DNA of 64,000 nt, taken from assembly GCA_963836425.1 (NCBI GenBank), contig CAWIJJ010000019.1, positions 58,423-122,422 on the forward strand. The letters are read 5' to 3'. The translations under genes were made by a program, and so were the position numbers. Source of the DNA: CAWIJJ01 sp963836425. GTDB taxonomy: Bacteria > Acidobacteriota > Terriglobia > Bryobacterales > Bryobacteraceae. Positions 34,113-42,899 of the stretch are shown piece after piece; the first letter of the stretch is position 1, and every line of letters begins with the position of its first letter. Below the pieces are notes generated by a model that did not search any database, was not told where the DNA came from, and saw nothing but the letters and a program-made list of their open reading frames with translations.

Positions 34113-35327
34113 ATGAGAATCATTTTGATTTCTCGGGATGCCGATTTTTCGAAGCTTTGCCGGGATATTCTGAACGAGTTCGAGGGTCTGGACTGGCACT
34201 TCAGCCAGTCGTCCGCGAGGGATTGTCCTCCGGATGCGGACCTGTACATTTGGGACGATCCGACGCAGGCGGGGTTTCCGCCGGAGTTGGATCGAAGCTT
34301 CTCGAAGCATCTTTTCGTGATCGATCGCAACGAGGCCGGGAGATTCCACCAGCACGTCGCAAGTGCCGGCGCTGCCGTTCTGCTGAAACCGGTAACGCGC
34401 GGATGCCTGTCGGCGTTTCTGCGGCTGGCGGCATCGACGCACGAAGAGCGCGCCTCCGCGGCGGAATCGCTGCGGGCGGACCGCGACGAAATATTGCAGT
34501 GTCTGATTCAGGCTAACTTGCAGTTACAGGAATACGATCAGGACCGCACTAAATTTCTGGCCCGCGCGGTGCACGATTTTCGCGCGCCACTTACGGCGAC
34601 TAATGGTTACTGCGGCCTTCTTTTGGGCGAAGCGCTCGGCCCGCTGGCCGGCGAGCAGAAAGAAGTGCTGCGGCGGATGCAGCACAGCCTCAAGCGGCTG
34701 TCGCAATCCGCTTTTGCGATGTTCGAACTGAGCGTGGGGCGGCAGGTGAAAATGCGGTCGGACCTGCGCAAGGGAGATATCCGGGAGTGCATCGAGCAGG
34801 CGCTGCATGAAATCGGGCCGTTCGCCGACAGCAAACGGATTGCGGTTTCGGTGGACCTCACGCCGGAAACCTGCCCGCTGTTTTTGGAGCGGGGGCAGAT
34901 CGAGCAGGTGTTGATCAACCTGCTCGACAACGCCTGCAAGTTCACGCCAAAGGCGGGAGAAATTGAGATTCGCGGCTATCCGGCGTTTTGGGAGCGGCGG
35001 TCGGCTCGCCATTTCTCCGTGCCGTCGGTGGAGCGGCGATCGAAGGAAATCCGGGAGCCGAACGCGTACCGGGTGGACATAAGGGACTCGGGCCCACAGA
35101 TTCCGCGGGAGCACCTGGAAACAATATTCGAGGAGTACACCTCCTATGCCGGCGGCCGTGACCGATCGGGCGGAGGTTTGGGGCTCGCGATTTGCCGGAT
35201 GATCATCACGTCGCACGAGGGTCGCGTGTGGGCGGAGAACATAGGCTACGGCCCACAATTCTCGTTCCTCCTTCCGCTTCGCACGGGCGAACGCGGAAAC
35301 GGACATTTCAATTCATTAGATAGCTAG
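34113..35327 (+). CDS. Sensor histidine kinase with N-terminal receiver-like domain (copy 1)
   Basis: The 404-residue soluble protein starts with a degenerate receiver-like domain (IILISRDADFSKLCRDILNE, DADLYIWDDP with a candidate Asp, AAVLLKPVTRG with the conserved Lys; about residues 1-110). A short coiled coil leads to a HisKA domain with the H-box FLARAVHDFRAPLTA (His near residue 156, HDFR in place of the usual HELR). The HATPase domain has the N box INLLDNACKF, the G1 box DIRDSGPQIP and the G2 box DRSGGGLGLAICRMI. There is no membrane span, so it senses an internal signal or partner. The partner regulator gene starts 17 bp after it. A full paralogue is at 41014-42228. Confidence 0.9.
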   Translation: MRIILISRDADFSKLCRDILNEFEGLDWHFSQSSARDCPPDADLYIWDDPTQAGFPPELDRSFSKHLFVIDRNEAGRFHQHVASAGAAVLLKPVTRGCLSAFLRLAASTHEERASAAESLRADRDEILQCLIQANLQLQEYDQDRTKFLARAVHDFRAPLTATNGYCGLLLGEALGPLAGEQKEVLRRMQHSLKRLSQSAFAMFELSVGRQVKMRSDLRKGDIRECIEQALHEIGPFADSKRIAVSVDLTPETCPLFLERGQIEQVLINLLDNACKFTPKAGEIEIRGYPAFWERRSARHFSVPSVERRSKEIREPNAYRVDIRDSGPQIPREHLETIFEEYTSYAGGRDRSGGGLGLAICRMIITSHEGRVWAENIGYGPQFSFLLPLRTGERGNGHFNSLDS

Positions 35328-35344
35328 GGCGGAGGCTACTTCAA

Positions 35345-36814
35345 ATGCAGGGAGAGATAAGGCACACCATACTGGTGGGCGAAGATGAACTGGAAGTCAG
35401 GGCGTACCTGGAGATGGCTTTGAGGTGCCTCGGGTACGCGGTGGAATTGGCCCAGGACGGCGATGAGATCCTGACCCAATTACGCGCCTCGCGGGCGAAC
35501 ATTTCCGCGGTTCTGCTGGATCTGATGATGCCGCAGCGCGATGGGATTGAAGTGCTCAAAGAGATTCGACAGATCGATCCCGACCTGCCGGTGATCATCG
35601 TGTCGGGAGCCCCCTCTACGCTCAACGTGGTGACTGCCATGAAGACCGGAGCCACCGATTTTCTATGCAAGCCGGTGGCGCACGAAGATCTGCGGGTGGC
35701 GCTGGGCAGGGCGCTGGAGCACAGGATCGCCGTCGCGCCGGCGCCGGCAGCGCCGGCAGCTTCGGGAAAGAATAGCAAAGTCTTTATCGGCTCCAATCCA
35801 CGCATGCGCGAGATTCACGCCTTGACCGCCCACGTGGGCTGGTCGGAGGCGCCGGTGTTGATCCAGGGTGAAACGGGCAGCGGCAAGGAAGTTCTGGCGC
35901 GGGAGTTGCACAACCACTCTCCGCGGGCATCCAAGGTGTTTTTGAAACTGAACTGCGCCGCATTGCCTTCGGAACTGGTGGAAAGCGAGCTCTTCGGATA
36001 CGAGCGTGGCGCGTTTACGGGCGCCTTTCAGAAGAAAGCCGGCATGTTCGAGGCGGCCGACGGCGGCACGATCCTGCTGGACGAGATCGGCGATATGGAT
36101 GTGCGGCTACAGGCCAAGCTGTTGCAGGTGCTCCAGGACCGGGAGTTTCAACGCATCGGCGGCAAGGACACCATCAAAGTCGATGTGCGGATCATGGCCG
36201 CGACGCATCGAGACCTGGAGAAATCCATCGCCGAGCGGACGTTTCGGGAAGATCTGTACTACCGGCTCAACGTGATCAATATCGTTTTGCCGCCGCTGCG
36301 CGAGCGCAAAGAGGACATCGTCCCGTTGGCAGACTGCTTGCTTAAGAAACACGCGATTCCGGGGCGTGCCGTAGCGATTACCCCAGACTTGAAGCACGCG
36401 ATGACGAGTTACCACTGGCCGGGAAATGTCCGCGAACTGGAAAATGTAGTTCGGAAACTGATCGTCATGCGCGACCCCGAATTGATCGCGCGCGAGTTGT
36501 ACGGCAAAGTTAGCCGCAAGACGCTCGCAGGCGCCGCCGCGCCGGTGCCGGTGGCAATCGATGCCCCGGCCGCCGGGCGCGGCGCCGACACATCGATTCT
36601 GGAACAGGTGACCCTGGCCAAACAGCACGCCGAAACCGAAGCCATTCTAGCGGCGCTCAGCTCGACCCGCTGGAACCGCAAGCAGGCCGCCGCGCTGCTG
36701 AGGATCGACTACAAGGCGTTGTTGTACAAAATGAAGAAATTGGGAGTGGAAGACAACGTCGTTTCCCTGCCGGGGGCGCAGGGGCCGAGAGTGATGACGG
36801 CCGGAGGATCGTAG
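35345..36814 (+). CDS. NtrC-family sigma-54-dependent response regulator (copy 1)
   Basis: The 489-residue protein has a receiver domain (TILVGEDELEVRAYL; phospho-acceptor Asp in AVLLDLMMPQRDG, Lys in DFLCKPVAHEDL), an AAA+ sigma-54-interaction domain (Walker A GETGSGKEVLARELH; ESELFGYERGAFTGAF with the GAFTGA loop that contacts sigma-54; Walker B GGTILLDEIGDMD; arginine finger region FREDLYYRLNVI) and a Fis-type HTH at the end (RWNRKQAAALLRIDYKALLY). It should activate sigma-54 promoters when phosphorylated by the upstream kinase. The sigma-54 promoter of the PEP-CTERM gene is a possible target. PrsR-type regulators of PEP-CTERM genes have the same architecture, but the match is only by layout. 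Confidence 0.92.
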   Translation: MQGEIRHTILVGEDELEVRAYLEMALRCLGYAVELAQDGDEILTQLRASRANISAVLLDLMMPQRDGIEVLKEIRQIDPDLPVIIVSGAPSTLNVVTAMKTGATDFLCKPVAHEDLRVALGRALEHRIAVAPAPAAPAASGKNSKVFIGSNPRMREIHALTAHVGWSEAPVLIQGETGSGKEVLARELHNHSPRASKVFLKLNCAALPSELVESELFGYERGAFTGAFQKKAGMFEAADGGTILLDEIGDMDVRLQAKLLQVLQDREFQRIGGKDTIKVDVRIMAATHRDLEKSIAERTFREDLYYRLNVINIVLPPLRERKEDIVPLADCLLKKHAIPGRAVAITPDLKHAMTSYHWPGNVRELENVVRKLIVMRDPELIARELYGKVSRKTLAGAAAPVPVAIDAPAAGRGADTSILEQVTLAKQHAETEAILAALSSTRWNRKQAAALLRIDYKALLYKMKKLGVEDNVVSLPGAQGPRVMTAGGS

Positions 36815-36861
36815 GTGCCAGCCGCGCGGGTTCCCACAATCAGTATCAGCGGAAGTAACCT

Positions 36862-36883
36862 GCACAGGAAACGAAGCCTGTGC
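36862..36883 (+). terminator. Hairpin between regulator and UDP-sugar dehydrogenase genes
   Basis: GCACAGG (36862-36868) pairs with CCTGTGC (36877-36883) around an 8-base loop. It lacks a U-run, so it may be a weak terminator, a processing site or part of the leader of the dehydrogenase mRNA, which starts 24 bp downstream. Confidence 0.3.
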
Positions 36884-36906
36884 CATTGAGGGGGAGTGTC
36901 TAGAAG

Positions 36907-38238
36907 ATGCACGCTACAGCAGTTGCGAAAGCCGTCACCTGGAAGGATGCCCTGGCGCAAAAACTGGAGGCCCGCACGGCGCGGGTAGGCATTGTGGGGT
37001 TAGGCTATGTAGGCCTGCCCCTGGCCATGGAATTCGCCAAGGCCGGCTTTTCGGTCACGGGGATCGATCTGCAACAGTCGAAGGTGGACGGAATCAACAC
37101 CGGCGTTTCTTATATCCAGGACGTGGAATCGAAGGAGATGAAATGCCTGGTGAAGGAAGAAAAGCTTCGGGCGACGACCGATTTCTCGGTGGTGGCGGAG
37201 TTGGACACGATCAACATCTGCGTCCCCACGCCGTTGCGCAAAACCAAAGATCCGGACATGAGCTATATCGTTGCGGCGTGCCAGGAGATCGCGAAGTATG
37301 CCCATCCGGGGATGCTGGTGATTCTGGAATCCACCACTTACCCGGGCACGACGGAAGAGCTGCTTCTGCCGATGCTTTCCGGCGGCGGACTGGAACCGGG
37401 CCGCGATTTCTTCCTGTGCTTTTCCCCGGAGCGGGTGGACCCTGGTAACCCGCGGTTCCAGACGCGCAACATCCCCAAGGTCGTGGGCGGCATCACGCCG
37501 GAGTGTACGGCCATGGGGGCGCTGTTTTATTCGCAGGCCCTCGAGACCGTGATTCCGGTGCGTTCGACGCAGGTGGCGGAGATGGTGAAGCTGCTCGAGA
37601 ACACCTTCCGCATGATCAATATCGGGCTGGCGAACGAAATGGCCATCATGTGCGACCGCATGGGCATCAATGTATGGGAAGTGATTGAAGCGGCCGCCAG
37701 CAAGCCTTTCGGGTTCATGCCGTTCTTTCCCGGCCCGGGCCTGGGCGGGCACTGCATTCCGATCGACCCGTTCTACCTTTCCTGGAAGACGCGGCAAGCC
37801 GGAGTGGAGGCGCGGTTCATCGAACTGGCGGGCCACATCAACGGGCAGATGCCCCATTTCGTGGCCGATAAGATCCAGATGGCGCTGAACGATCGCGGCA
37901 AGGCGGTCAAGGGCTCACACATCCATATCCTGGGGGTGGCCTACAAGCGCGACATCGACGACGTGCGCGAATCGCCGGCGCTGGATATTATCCACTTGCT
38001 GATGCGCCGCGGCGCGCAGGTGAGTTTCAGCGATCCGTATGTGGCTTCGATCCAGGTTGACGGCGTGACGCTGACGGCTACCCGGCTGAACGGGGAGCTT
38101 GCCAAAAGCGACTGCGTCGCCATCATAACCGACCACTCGAATGTGGATTACGAAGCGGTGCTGCGCAAAGCCAAGCTGGTGGTGGATACCCGAAACGCCC
38201 TGCGCGGCGTGATCACGGAAAAGATTGTCCGCCTCTAA
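36907..38238 (+). CDS. wbpA: UDP-N-acetylglucosamine 6-dehydrogenase-like nucleotide sugar dehydrogenase
   Basis: The 443-residue protein has the NAD-binding start VGIVGLGYVGLPLAMEFAKA, the substrate region VIPVRSTQVAEMVKLLENTF, and GPGLGGHCIPIDPFYLSWKT. The last is the diagnostic string of the UDP-GlcNAc/UDP-ManNAc dehydrogenase branch (WbpA, VipA/TviB), although the usual catalytic Cys is within GGHCIP. The C-terminal domain has VAYKRDIDDVRESPALDIIH. It would produce UDP-N-acetylglucosaminuronic acid for the glycan. It stands 92 bp after the regulator gene with a GGGGGAG site upstream. The duplicated block lacks it. Confidence 0.87.
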   Translation: MHATAVAKAVTWKDALAQKLEARTARVGIVGLGYVGLPLAMEFAKAGFSVTGIDLQQSKVDGINTGVSYIQDVESKEMKCLVKEEKLRATTDFSVVAELDTINICVPTPLRKTKDPDMSYIVAACQEIAKYAHPGMLVILESTTYPGTTEELLLPMLSGGGLEPGRDFFLCFSPERVDPGNPRFQTRNIPKVVGGITPECTAMGALFYSQALETVIPVRSTQVAEMVKLLENTFRMINIGLANEMAIMCDRMGINVWEVIEAAASKPFGFMPFFPGPGLGGHCIPIDPFYLSWKTRQAGVEARFIELAGHINGQMPHFVADKIQMALNDRGKAVKGSHIHILGVAYKRDIDDVRESPALDIIHLLMRRGAQVSFSDPYVASIQVDGVTLTATRLNGELAKSDCVAIITDHSNVDYEAVLRKAKLVVDTRNALRGVITEKIVRL

Positions 38239-38425
38239 TTGCGGCGGCGCGCGAAAGTAGCACGAATTGGGCTGGCTTTAGCATTAATTCGCATAGAATC
38301 CTGAAATATCGGACCGGTAGTACTGATAATATTCTCAAAACAAAAGAACTTCTTTGTGGCTGAATGATTGCTTCTGGGGTTGCCATTTGCGCCAGGATCA
38401 TTCACCGTCGAGAGGCAAGTATCAT

Positions 38426-38845
38426 TTGGGAACACCAGCTACCGAACCGCCCGAGAGACCGTATCGGATCGCGCTCCTGGTTGATGCTGACCTTGGTTTT
38501 GCATTCTGGCTTGGTCGAACACTGGATGTAGCCGGTTTCGAGGCCCTGCCGGCAAAGAGCGTCGAGGATGCCATCAACTTAATCGCGGAGCACCACCTAA
38601 TGGTGGATGTCGTCCTGTTCGACCCTGCCCTGGCAGATGTGTCGCGGCTGCTGGCGTTCGTGCGAGGCAGGCAGAATACTGTGAAACTGGTCGCGGTGCC
38701 GGAGGAAGCGGATTGGATGTGGGCGAAATTTCTGGAGATCTCCGCGGTCCGCGCCAAGCCGCGCGCGCTGGACGACGACGCCAAATGGGATTGGGTCCGC
38801 TTTATCCGGATGGTGATGTCCGGCGCCGGTGCCGGCGGCACGTGA
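38426..38845 (+). CDS. Stand-alone receiver-like protein
   Basis: The frame opens upstream, but the best start is a TTG at 38426 with AGAGG nearby (139 residues). The body RIALLVDADLGFAFWLGRTL, VDVVLFDPALADVSRLLAFV has a receiver-like layout: acidic pair near the N-terminus (DAD) and a candidate phospho-acceptor Asp in VLFDPA. The conserved Lys and Thr/Ser are not obvious (VKLVAVPEEADW follows), so it may be a pseudo-receiver. It has no output domain. It converges on the YdcF-like gene, with only 5 bp between stops. Function unknown, perhaps an adaptor for the nearby two-component system. Confidence 0.6.
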   Translation: MGTPATEPPERPYRIALLVDADLGFAFWLGRTLDVAGFEALPAKSVEDAINLIAEHHLMVDVVLFDPALADVSRLLAFVRGRQNTVKLVAVPEEADWMWAKFLEISAVRAKPRALDDDAKWDWVRFIRMVMSGAGAGGT

Positions 38846-38850
38846 TCGAT

Positions 38851-39576
38851 TCAAATCCATCCGTGAAGCCGGTACCAGGCAAGGCCAAGGGTCTCGTGCA
38901 GAGTCAGTTCGTTCTGCGCGATGGCCTGCCAGCCGGGGATCCATTCCTCCGCCCAGGAGCCGAATTCCCGAAACGATGACGGGGCGGGTATTACCGCCAA
39001 GCCGAGTTTGCGGAAGCAGGCGGCGGCACGCGGCATACTGCGAGCGTCAACCACCAGGACAATTTTCGAGATACCCCGCGCGCGGAGGATGCGTGCGCCA
39101 TAGAGGGCATTTTCGTGTGTATTGCGGGAATGATCCTCAGTCCAGATGCTACCGGGCGGAACGCCGGCTCTTTCGAGAAGTTCGCGCATCACGGCGGAGT
39201 ACGGCTCACCGGCTTTGAGAGAGCCGCCGCAGGCGAGAACCGGGAGAGGCTGGCGATTCTTATGAATCCAGGCGGCGAATTCGCAGCGGCGCCAGGTTTC
39301 GGCGTCGGGTACGGGGTACGGCCGCTCGTAGTGCTTGGGTTCGACGGCGGCGGCGAGGACGACGATCGCCTGGGCGGCCTGGGTTTGGTACGGTCGAACC
39401 GGGTAGGCCATTTCAAGCGGCCGGGAAAGCAGCCAGTCGATGGGCGGCCAGGCGAGCAACAAAAGCCCCGAGGCGGCCGCAAACGGAAGCCAGAGCCCCT
39501 GGCCGCGGCGGGCGTGCAGCAGGCCCGCCAGCGCGACGACTCCGAACAGCAGGATGAGCGGCTGGGTATAAGTCAT
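38851..39576 (-). CDS. YdcF/ElyC-like DUF218 membrane protein
   Basis: The 241-residue protein has two N-terminal membrane spans (QPLILLFGVVALAGLL and WLPFAAASGLLLLAW) followed by a DUF218 domain: AIVVLAAAVEP, PVLACGGSLKAGEPYSAVM and the diagnostic WTEDHSRNTHENALYGARIL. Family members (ElyC, SanA, YdcF) affect envelope integrity and lipid-carrier metabolism, though the biochemistry is unclear. The insertion KHYERPYPVPDAETWRRCEF is specific to this subgroup. A decayed second copy is at 46162-46405, in the corresponding place of the duplicated block. Confidence 0.82.
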   Translation of the reverse strand: MTYTQPLILLFGVVALAGLLHARRGQGLWLPFAAASGLLLLAWPPIDWLLSRPLEMAYPVRPYQTQAAQAIVVLAAAVEPKHYERPYPVPDAETWRRCEFAAWIHKNRQPLPVLACGGSLKAGEPYSAVMRELLERAGVPPGSIWTEDHSRNTHENALYGARILRARGISKIVLVVDARSMPRAAACFRKLGLAVIPAPSSFREFGSWAEEWIPGWQAIAQNELTLHETLGLAWYRLHGWI

Positions 39577-39637
39577 AGGGCAATTGTTGAGATTACCAGT
39601 CCTCGTGCGCGGCGGTACTCTGGTGGCGGACAGCGCG

Positions 39638-39853
39638 ATGCCCGATCAATCAAGCTGGCTGGAACGAGTGCCGGAGATTCTGGCGTGGTTAAAGGCGGCC
39701 GATTCCCCGCCCTTTCTTGACCGTCCTTCGCCAGAGCTTTTATTCGGCGTCAAGCGGCGCCAGGCAATCGAGCTGATGCACCGGATGGCGGGCTACCAGG
39801 TGGGAAAGACGTTTCTGGTGGAACAACTCGGTCAGAGACCCGACGGAGTGTAA
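39638..39853 (+). CDS. Small helix-turn-helix-like protein, possibly shortened
   Basis: From ATG 39638 the frame codes 71 residues (MPDQSSWLERVPEILAWLKA onward). The part SPELLFGVKRRQAIELMHRM followed by YQVGKTFLVEQ looks like an HTH/excisionase-type DNA-binding fold (a guess from pattern). It ends abruptly in GQRPDGV and runs into the remnant gene on the other strand, so its 3' end may have been lost. It is divergent from the YdcF-like gene. I do not recognise a named family. Confidence 0.45.
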   Translation: MPDQSSWLERVPEILAWLKAADSPPFLDRPSPELLFGVKRRQAIELMHRMAGYQVGKTFLVEQLGQRPDGV

Positions 39854-40360
39854 CTGCCGAGGCGCTCGATCATCCGCCTCGCTTGTTTGCGACCCATGTC
39901 GTCGAGTTCCGGGTCATCCGCGATAGCCTCCATATCGTAGCCCCGTAGTTCCCTGTGCCGTTCGCTGACCTTGTCCCAGAGCGCGTAGCGCACGCCGGCC
40001 GCTTCCCTGTCCCGTTCCACGGTTTGCGCAACGGCGCCGGCTTCTTCCGCGGCTGCCCGGCTCCGGCGGCGGGCCGCGCGGCACGCGATAGGCGCGAAAC
40101 GCCTCGCCCACGAAACACTCGGGCACCGCCTTCCACCGCCAGATGGTTGCGGATATTGGGCGCGCGGGCAATCATCGCAGCCTGGGTTTGGGCGAAATAC
40201 AAAAGCTTTTCATCATCGGCGGGTTGGCCGGTAGTGGCGATGGCGTTCTGGTGAGCTGCGGCGACCAGGGCGATGAGGAGCGCTTCATCGGCTTCGGTGT
40301 GAAGGGTGTCGCGAATGACGGCGAGGAAATCGCGGTGAATGCAGCCGTTTTCGATTTAGG
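39832..40360 (-). pseudogene. Frameshifted gene of unknown function
   Basis: Three minus-strand pieces in different frames join into one sequence: HRDFLAVIRDTLHTEADEAL to AAMIARAPNIRNHLAVE, then AVPECFVGEAFRAYRVPRGP, then ERDREAAGVRYALWDKVSER to RRMIERLGSYTPSGL and a stop at 39832. The pieces require at least two single-base indels (near 40130 and 40040). A stop codon lies just ahead of the first piece and no start remains. It is sandwiched between the two copies of the duplicated block. I do not recognise the family. Confidence 0.5.
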
Positions 40361-40440
40361 GAGACGCCAACGCGGTGATTCCGCAGTCAGTGACCCTGGT
40401 GAATCGCAAAGGAAGTAACACGGTGGGGATTTCACAATGA
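40360..40440 (+). pseudogene. Remnant of a second Ig-repeat protein gene (C-terminus only)
   Basis: The frame GDANAVIPQSVTLVNRKGSN followed by TVGISQ and a stop matches the last 26 residues of the Ig-repeat protein at 30736-33045 (GDATAVTPQTVTLVNRKGSV, then TANISQ). About 18 of 26 positions agree. Nothing of the rest of the gene remains. It marks the left edge of the second copy of the duplicated block. Confidence 0.75.
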
Positions 40441-40459
40441 ACCGGGCTGCTGCGAACCC

Positions 40460-40660
40460 TTACCCGGCCTGGTACAGCAGCCAATATTCTTCGATGCGGC
40501 AGGCCATGCCGTAAAGCCCTTCCGGGGCACTCCACCGAGACCAGGCGAGCGGCGCCGTTGGGATGACGCGCCGGCACGCCGAGAAGTTCGGCTGGAGAAA
40601 CTCCACGGCGTGTTGGTCTGTATGAGCAGGCATACGCGGCAGTAAGTCGCTGTGGAGCAT
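40460..40660 (-). pseudogene. Remnant of a second PilZ-domain gene
   Basis: Pieces in two frames match the PilZ protein at 33454-33858: the start MLHSDLLPRMPAHTDQH, the middle ELLGVPARHPNGAARLVSVE and the end EGLYGMACRIEEYWLL. The core with the RxxxR and DxSxxG c-di-GMP motifs is deleted and the frame is broken. Position and direction relative to the downstream kinase gene are the same as in copy 1. Confidence 0.75.
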
Positions 40661-41013
40661 TTTGGGTTCCATGGGAACTCCCTGCATTTCGTCACTCTTC
40701 ACCGAGTGCCAATCCGTCAGAGCGAATGCCGAATATTGGGTCATCCAGTCTCCGTTTCCTCACGGGACCGGGCCCTCGCGGAGCAGACGTACATCCCAAA
40801 ACGCTGCCATCACCAAACTCCAGCGGCAGCTTTCCGGCAAGTAGCTGATTCGATAGAAAAGCAGCCCAATCGGGCTGGGCTCCACGACGGGCTCGCACTG
40901 CCCATCGAGCTGCCCGTCCGTGCGGCCCTTCCCGCAGTCTGCCAGGCCGGCGGGGATTCGCATTGGCTTTGGGCTGAATCTTGCTTCTCCCGATCTTGCG
41001 AAATCTGGCTCTG
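40661..41013. other. Upstream region of the second kinase gene
   Basis: This 353-bp stretch corresponds to the promoter region of the kinase in copy 1 but shows little similarity to it. I see no convincing gene, and no equivalent of the TTGACA/TATTCT promoter or of the GTACTA palindrome. A short inverted repeat (AGCCCAATCGGGCT, 40862-40875) is present. Confidence 0.4.
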
Positions 41014-42228
41014 ATGCAAATCATTCTGATCTCCCACGATGCCGATCTTTCGAAGCTTTGCCGGGCAGTGCTGAGCGAGTTCGACGGTCTCGACTGGGGC
41101 ATCACCCAAGCCACCCTGGCGGAGTGTCCTTCAGATGCGGATCTCTATATCTGGGACAATCACGCTGCCGCCGACATCCCGCGGGAATTGGATCACAGCT
41201 TTTCGAAGCACCTGTTTCTGGTCGATCGCAGCGACGTCGAAGGTTTTCATCAGGACCTGGCAAGCGCCGGAGCGGCGATTCTTCTCAAGCCGGTTACCCG
41301 CGGTTGTCTTTCGGCCTTTCTCCGGCTCGCGGCATCGGCTACGCAAGACCGCGCCTCCGCGGCGGATTCACTGCGCGCCGATCGCGACGAGATCCTGCAG
41401 TGCCTCATCCAGGCTAATCTTCAACTCCAGGAGTATGACCAGGACCGGACGAATTTCCTGGCGCGGGCGGTACACGATTTTCGTGCGCCGCTGACCGCTG
41501 CCAACGGCTACTGCGGGCTGCTCGTGAGCGAAGCCCTGGGACCCTTGAGCGGTGAACAGAAGGAAGTGCTGCGCCGCATGCAGCAGAGCATTAAGCGGCT
41601 TTCCCATGCCGCCTTCGCGATGTTCGAGTTGAGTGTAGGCCGCCAAATGAAAAGAAAACCGGAATTGTGCAAAGCCGACATTCGGGACTGTGTAGAGCAG
41701 GCACTCCACGAAGTCGGGCCGCTCGTCGGCAGCAAGCGCATTTCGGTTTCGGTGGACCTGGATCCGGATGCGGACTCGTTGTACCTGGAACGCGGGCAGA
41801 TCGAGCGGCTGCTGATCAACCTGCTCGATAACGCCTGCAAGTTCACTCCGAAGGACGGAGAGATCGAAATCCGCGGCTATCCCACGTTTTGGGAACGCCG
41901 TTCGTTCCATCATTTCTCCACTCCGGCAATCGACCGGCGAACGCGCGCAACGCGGGAGGCGAACTCCTATCGCATTGACATCCGGGATTCCGGCCCACGC
42001 ATCCCTCGCGAGCACCTGGACCGGATCTTTGAAGAGTACACCTCCTATGCCGGAGGGCAGGACCGGTCTGGCGGAGGACTCGGCCTGGCAATTTGCCGGA
42101 TGATCGTCACGTCCCACGAGGGCCGCGTGTGGGCGGAGAATACGGACTACGGGCCGCAGTTTTCCTTTCTTCTCCCACTGCGCCCAGTCGCTTGTGGAGC
42201 CGTAACCTTACGCGCAACTGTCAGGTAG
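41014..42228 (+). CDS. Sensor histidine kinase with N-terminal receiver-like domain (copy 2)
   Basis: This 404-residue protein is a clear paralogue of the kinase at 34113-35327, with the same length and domains. The ATG at 41014 (MQIILISHDADLSKLCR) is fixed by alignment to copy 1. It keeps the receiver-like start (DADLYIWDNH), the H-box FLARAVHDFRAPLTA, the N box INLLDNACKF and the G2 box DRSGGGLGLAICRMIV. All kinase residues look intact, so selection seems to have kept it although its neighbours decayed. It is no longer next to its regulator: a NarL-type pair of genes lies between, in the opposite direction. Confidence 0.88.
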   Translation: MQIILISHDADLSKLCRAVLSEFDGLDWGITQATLAECPSDADLYIWDNHAAADIPRELDHSFSKHLFLVDRSDVEGFHQDLASAGAAILLKPVTRGCLSAFLRLAASATQDRASAADSLRADRDEILQCLIQANLQLQEYDQDRTNFLARAVHDFRAPLTAANGYCGLLVSEALGPLSGEQKEVLRRMQQSIKRLSHAAFAMFELSVGRQMKRKPELCKADIRDCVEQALHEVGPLVGSKRISVSVDLDPDADSLYLERGQIERLLINLLDNACKFTPKDGEIEIRGYPTFWERRSFHHFSTPAIDRRTRATREANSYRIDIRDSGPRIPREHLDRIFEEYTSYAGGQDRSGGGLGLAICRMIVTSHEGRVWAENTDYGPQFSFLLPLRPVACGAVTLRATVR

Positions 42229-42258
42229 CGTGAGACGGCTGGCGGAAATCCTGCGGGG

Positions 42259-42885
42259 TTATGAGAAATCGCCGAACTGTTCCAGCGCATAGCGGATCAG
42301 TTCTGCGTCATTCTTGGCGCCCACCTTGGCCATGATCCGTCTTTTATGCGTGCTCAGCGTCTTCACGCTCAACGACAATTCGCGGGCTATGGCCGTCAAT
42401 CTCTTCCCGGCGGCTATCGCCCGGAGGACTTCGTATTCCCGGTTCGACAATAAATCGCTGCGCGACGGAATCATTTTGTCGAGGGCGATTTTTTCCGCCA
42501 GAGCGGGGGATATGTACTTCTCGCCGGCCACGATCTTCTGCATGGCACGGACCAGTTCCTTCCGCTCGCAGGACTTGTTCAGATATCCCGCGGCGCCTGC
42601 CCGTAAGGCCCGGAATGCATAATCCTCCTCAGGGTGAATGCTTAACACCAGAATCGGCGTAGAGGGATAGGCGTGATGCAATTCCAGCAGAAACTCCAGA
42701 CCCCCACGACCGGGAAGAGCCATATCCAAGATGACCAGCTTGAATCGCGCTCTCCCCAACTGGCCCAATGCCTCCACTGCGCTGCGGGCCTCCACCACGC
42801 TAGCACCGGGTACTTCTTCCGAAATGACCTGTTTGAGCCCCTCGCGTACTATGGGATGATCATCCACCAGGAGAATTGCCGGCAT
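42259..42885 (-). CDS. NarL/LuxR-family response regulator
   Basis: The ATG at 42885, with AGAGG upstream, gives 208 residues. The receiver domain shows AILLVDDHPIVREGLKQVI (acidic pair DD), the phospho-acceptor Asp in LVILDMALPGRGG, and Lys in AGYLNKSCERKEL. The C-terminal LuxR HTH has LLSNREYEVLRAIAAGKRLT and LSLSVKTLSTHKRRIMAKVG. It follows the kinase gene at 42900-43766 with a 14-bp gap, forming a NarX/NarL-like pair. The pair runs against the neighbouring genes and seems to have been inserted into the second duplicated block. Confidence 0.9.
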   Translation of the reverse strand: MPAILLVDDHPIVREGLKQVISEEVPGASVVEARSAVEALGQLGRARFKLVILDMALPGRGGLEFLLELHHAYPSTPILVLSIHPEEDYAFRALRAGAAGYLNKSCERKELVRAMQKIVAGEKYISPALAEKIALDKMIPSRSDLLSNREYEVLRAIAAGKRLTAIARELSLSVKTLSTHKRRIMAKVGAKNDAELIRYALEQFGDFS

Positions 42886-42899
42886 CAGAGCGCCTCTTC

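Noticed and set aside
36815..36906. c-di-GMP-I riboswitch before the UDP-sugar dehydrogenase gene
   Set aside because: A GCACAGG hairpin is present, but the conserved GEMM core and tetraloop-receptor pairing could not be found.
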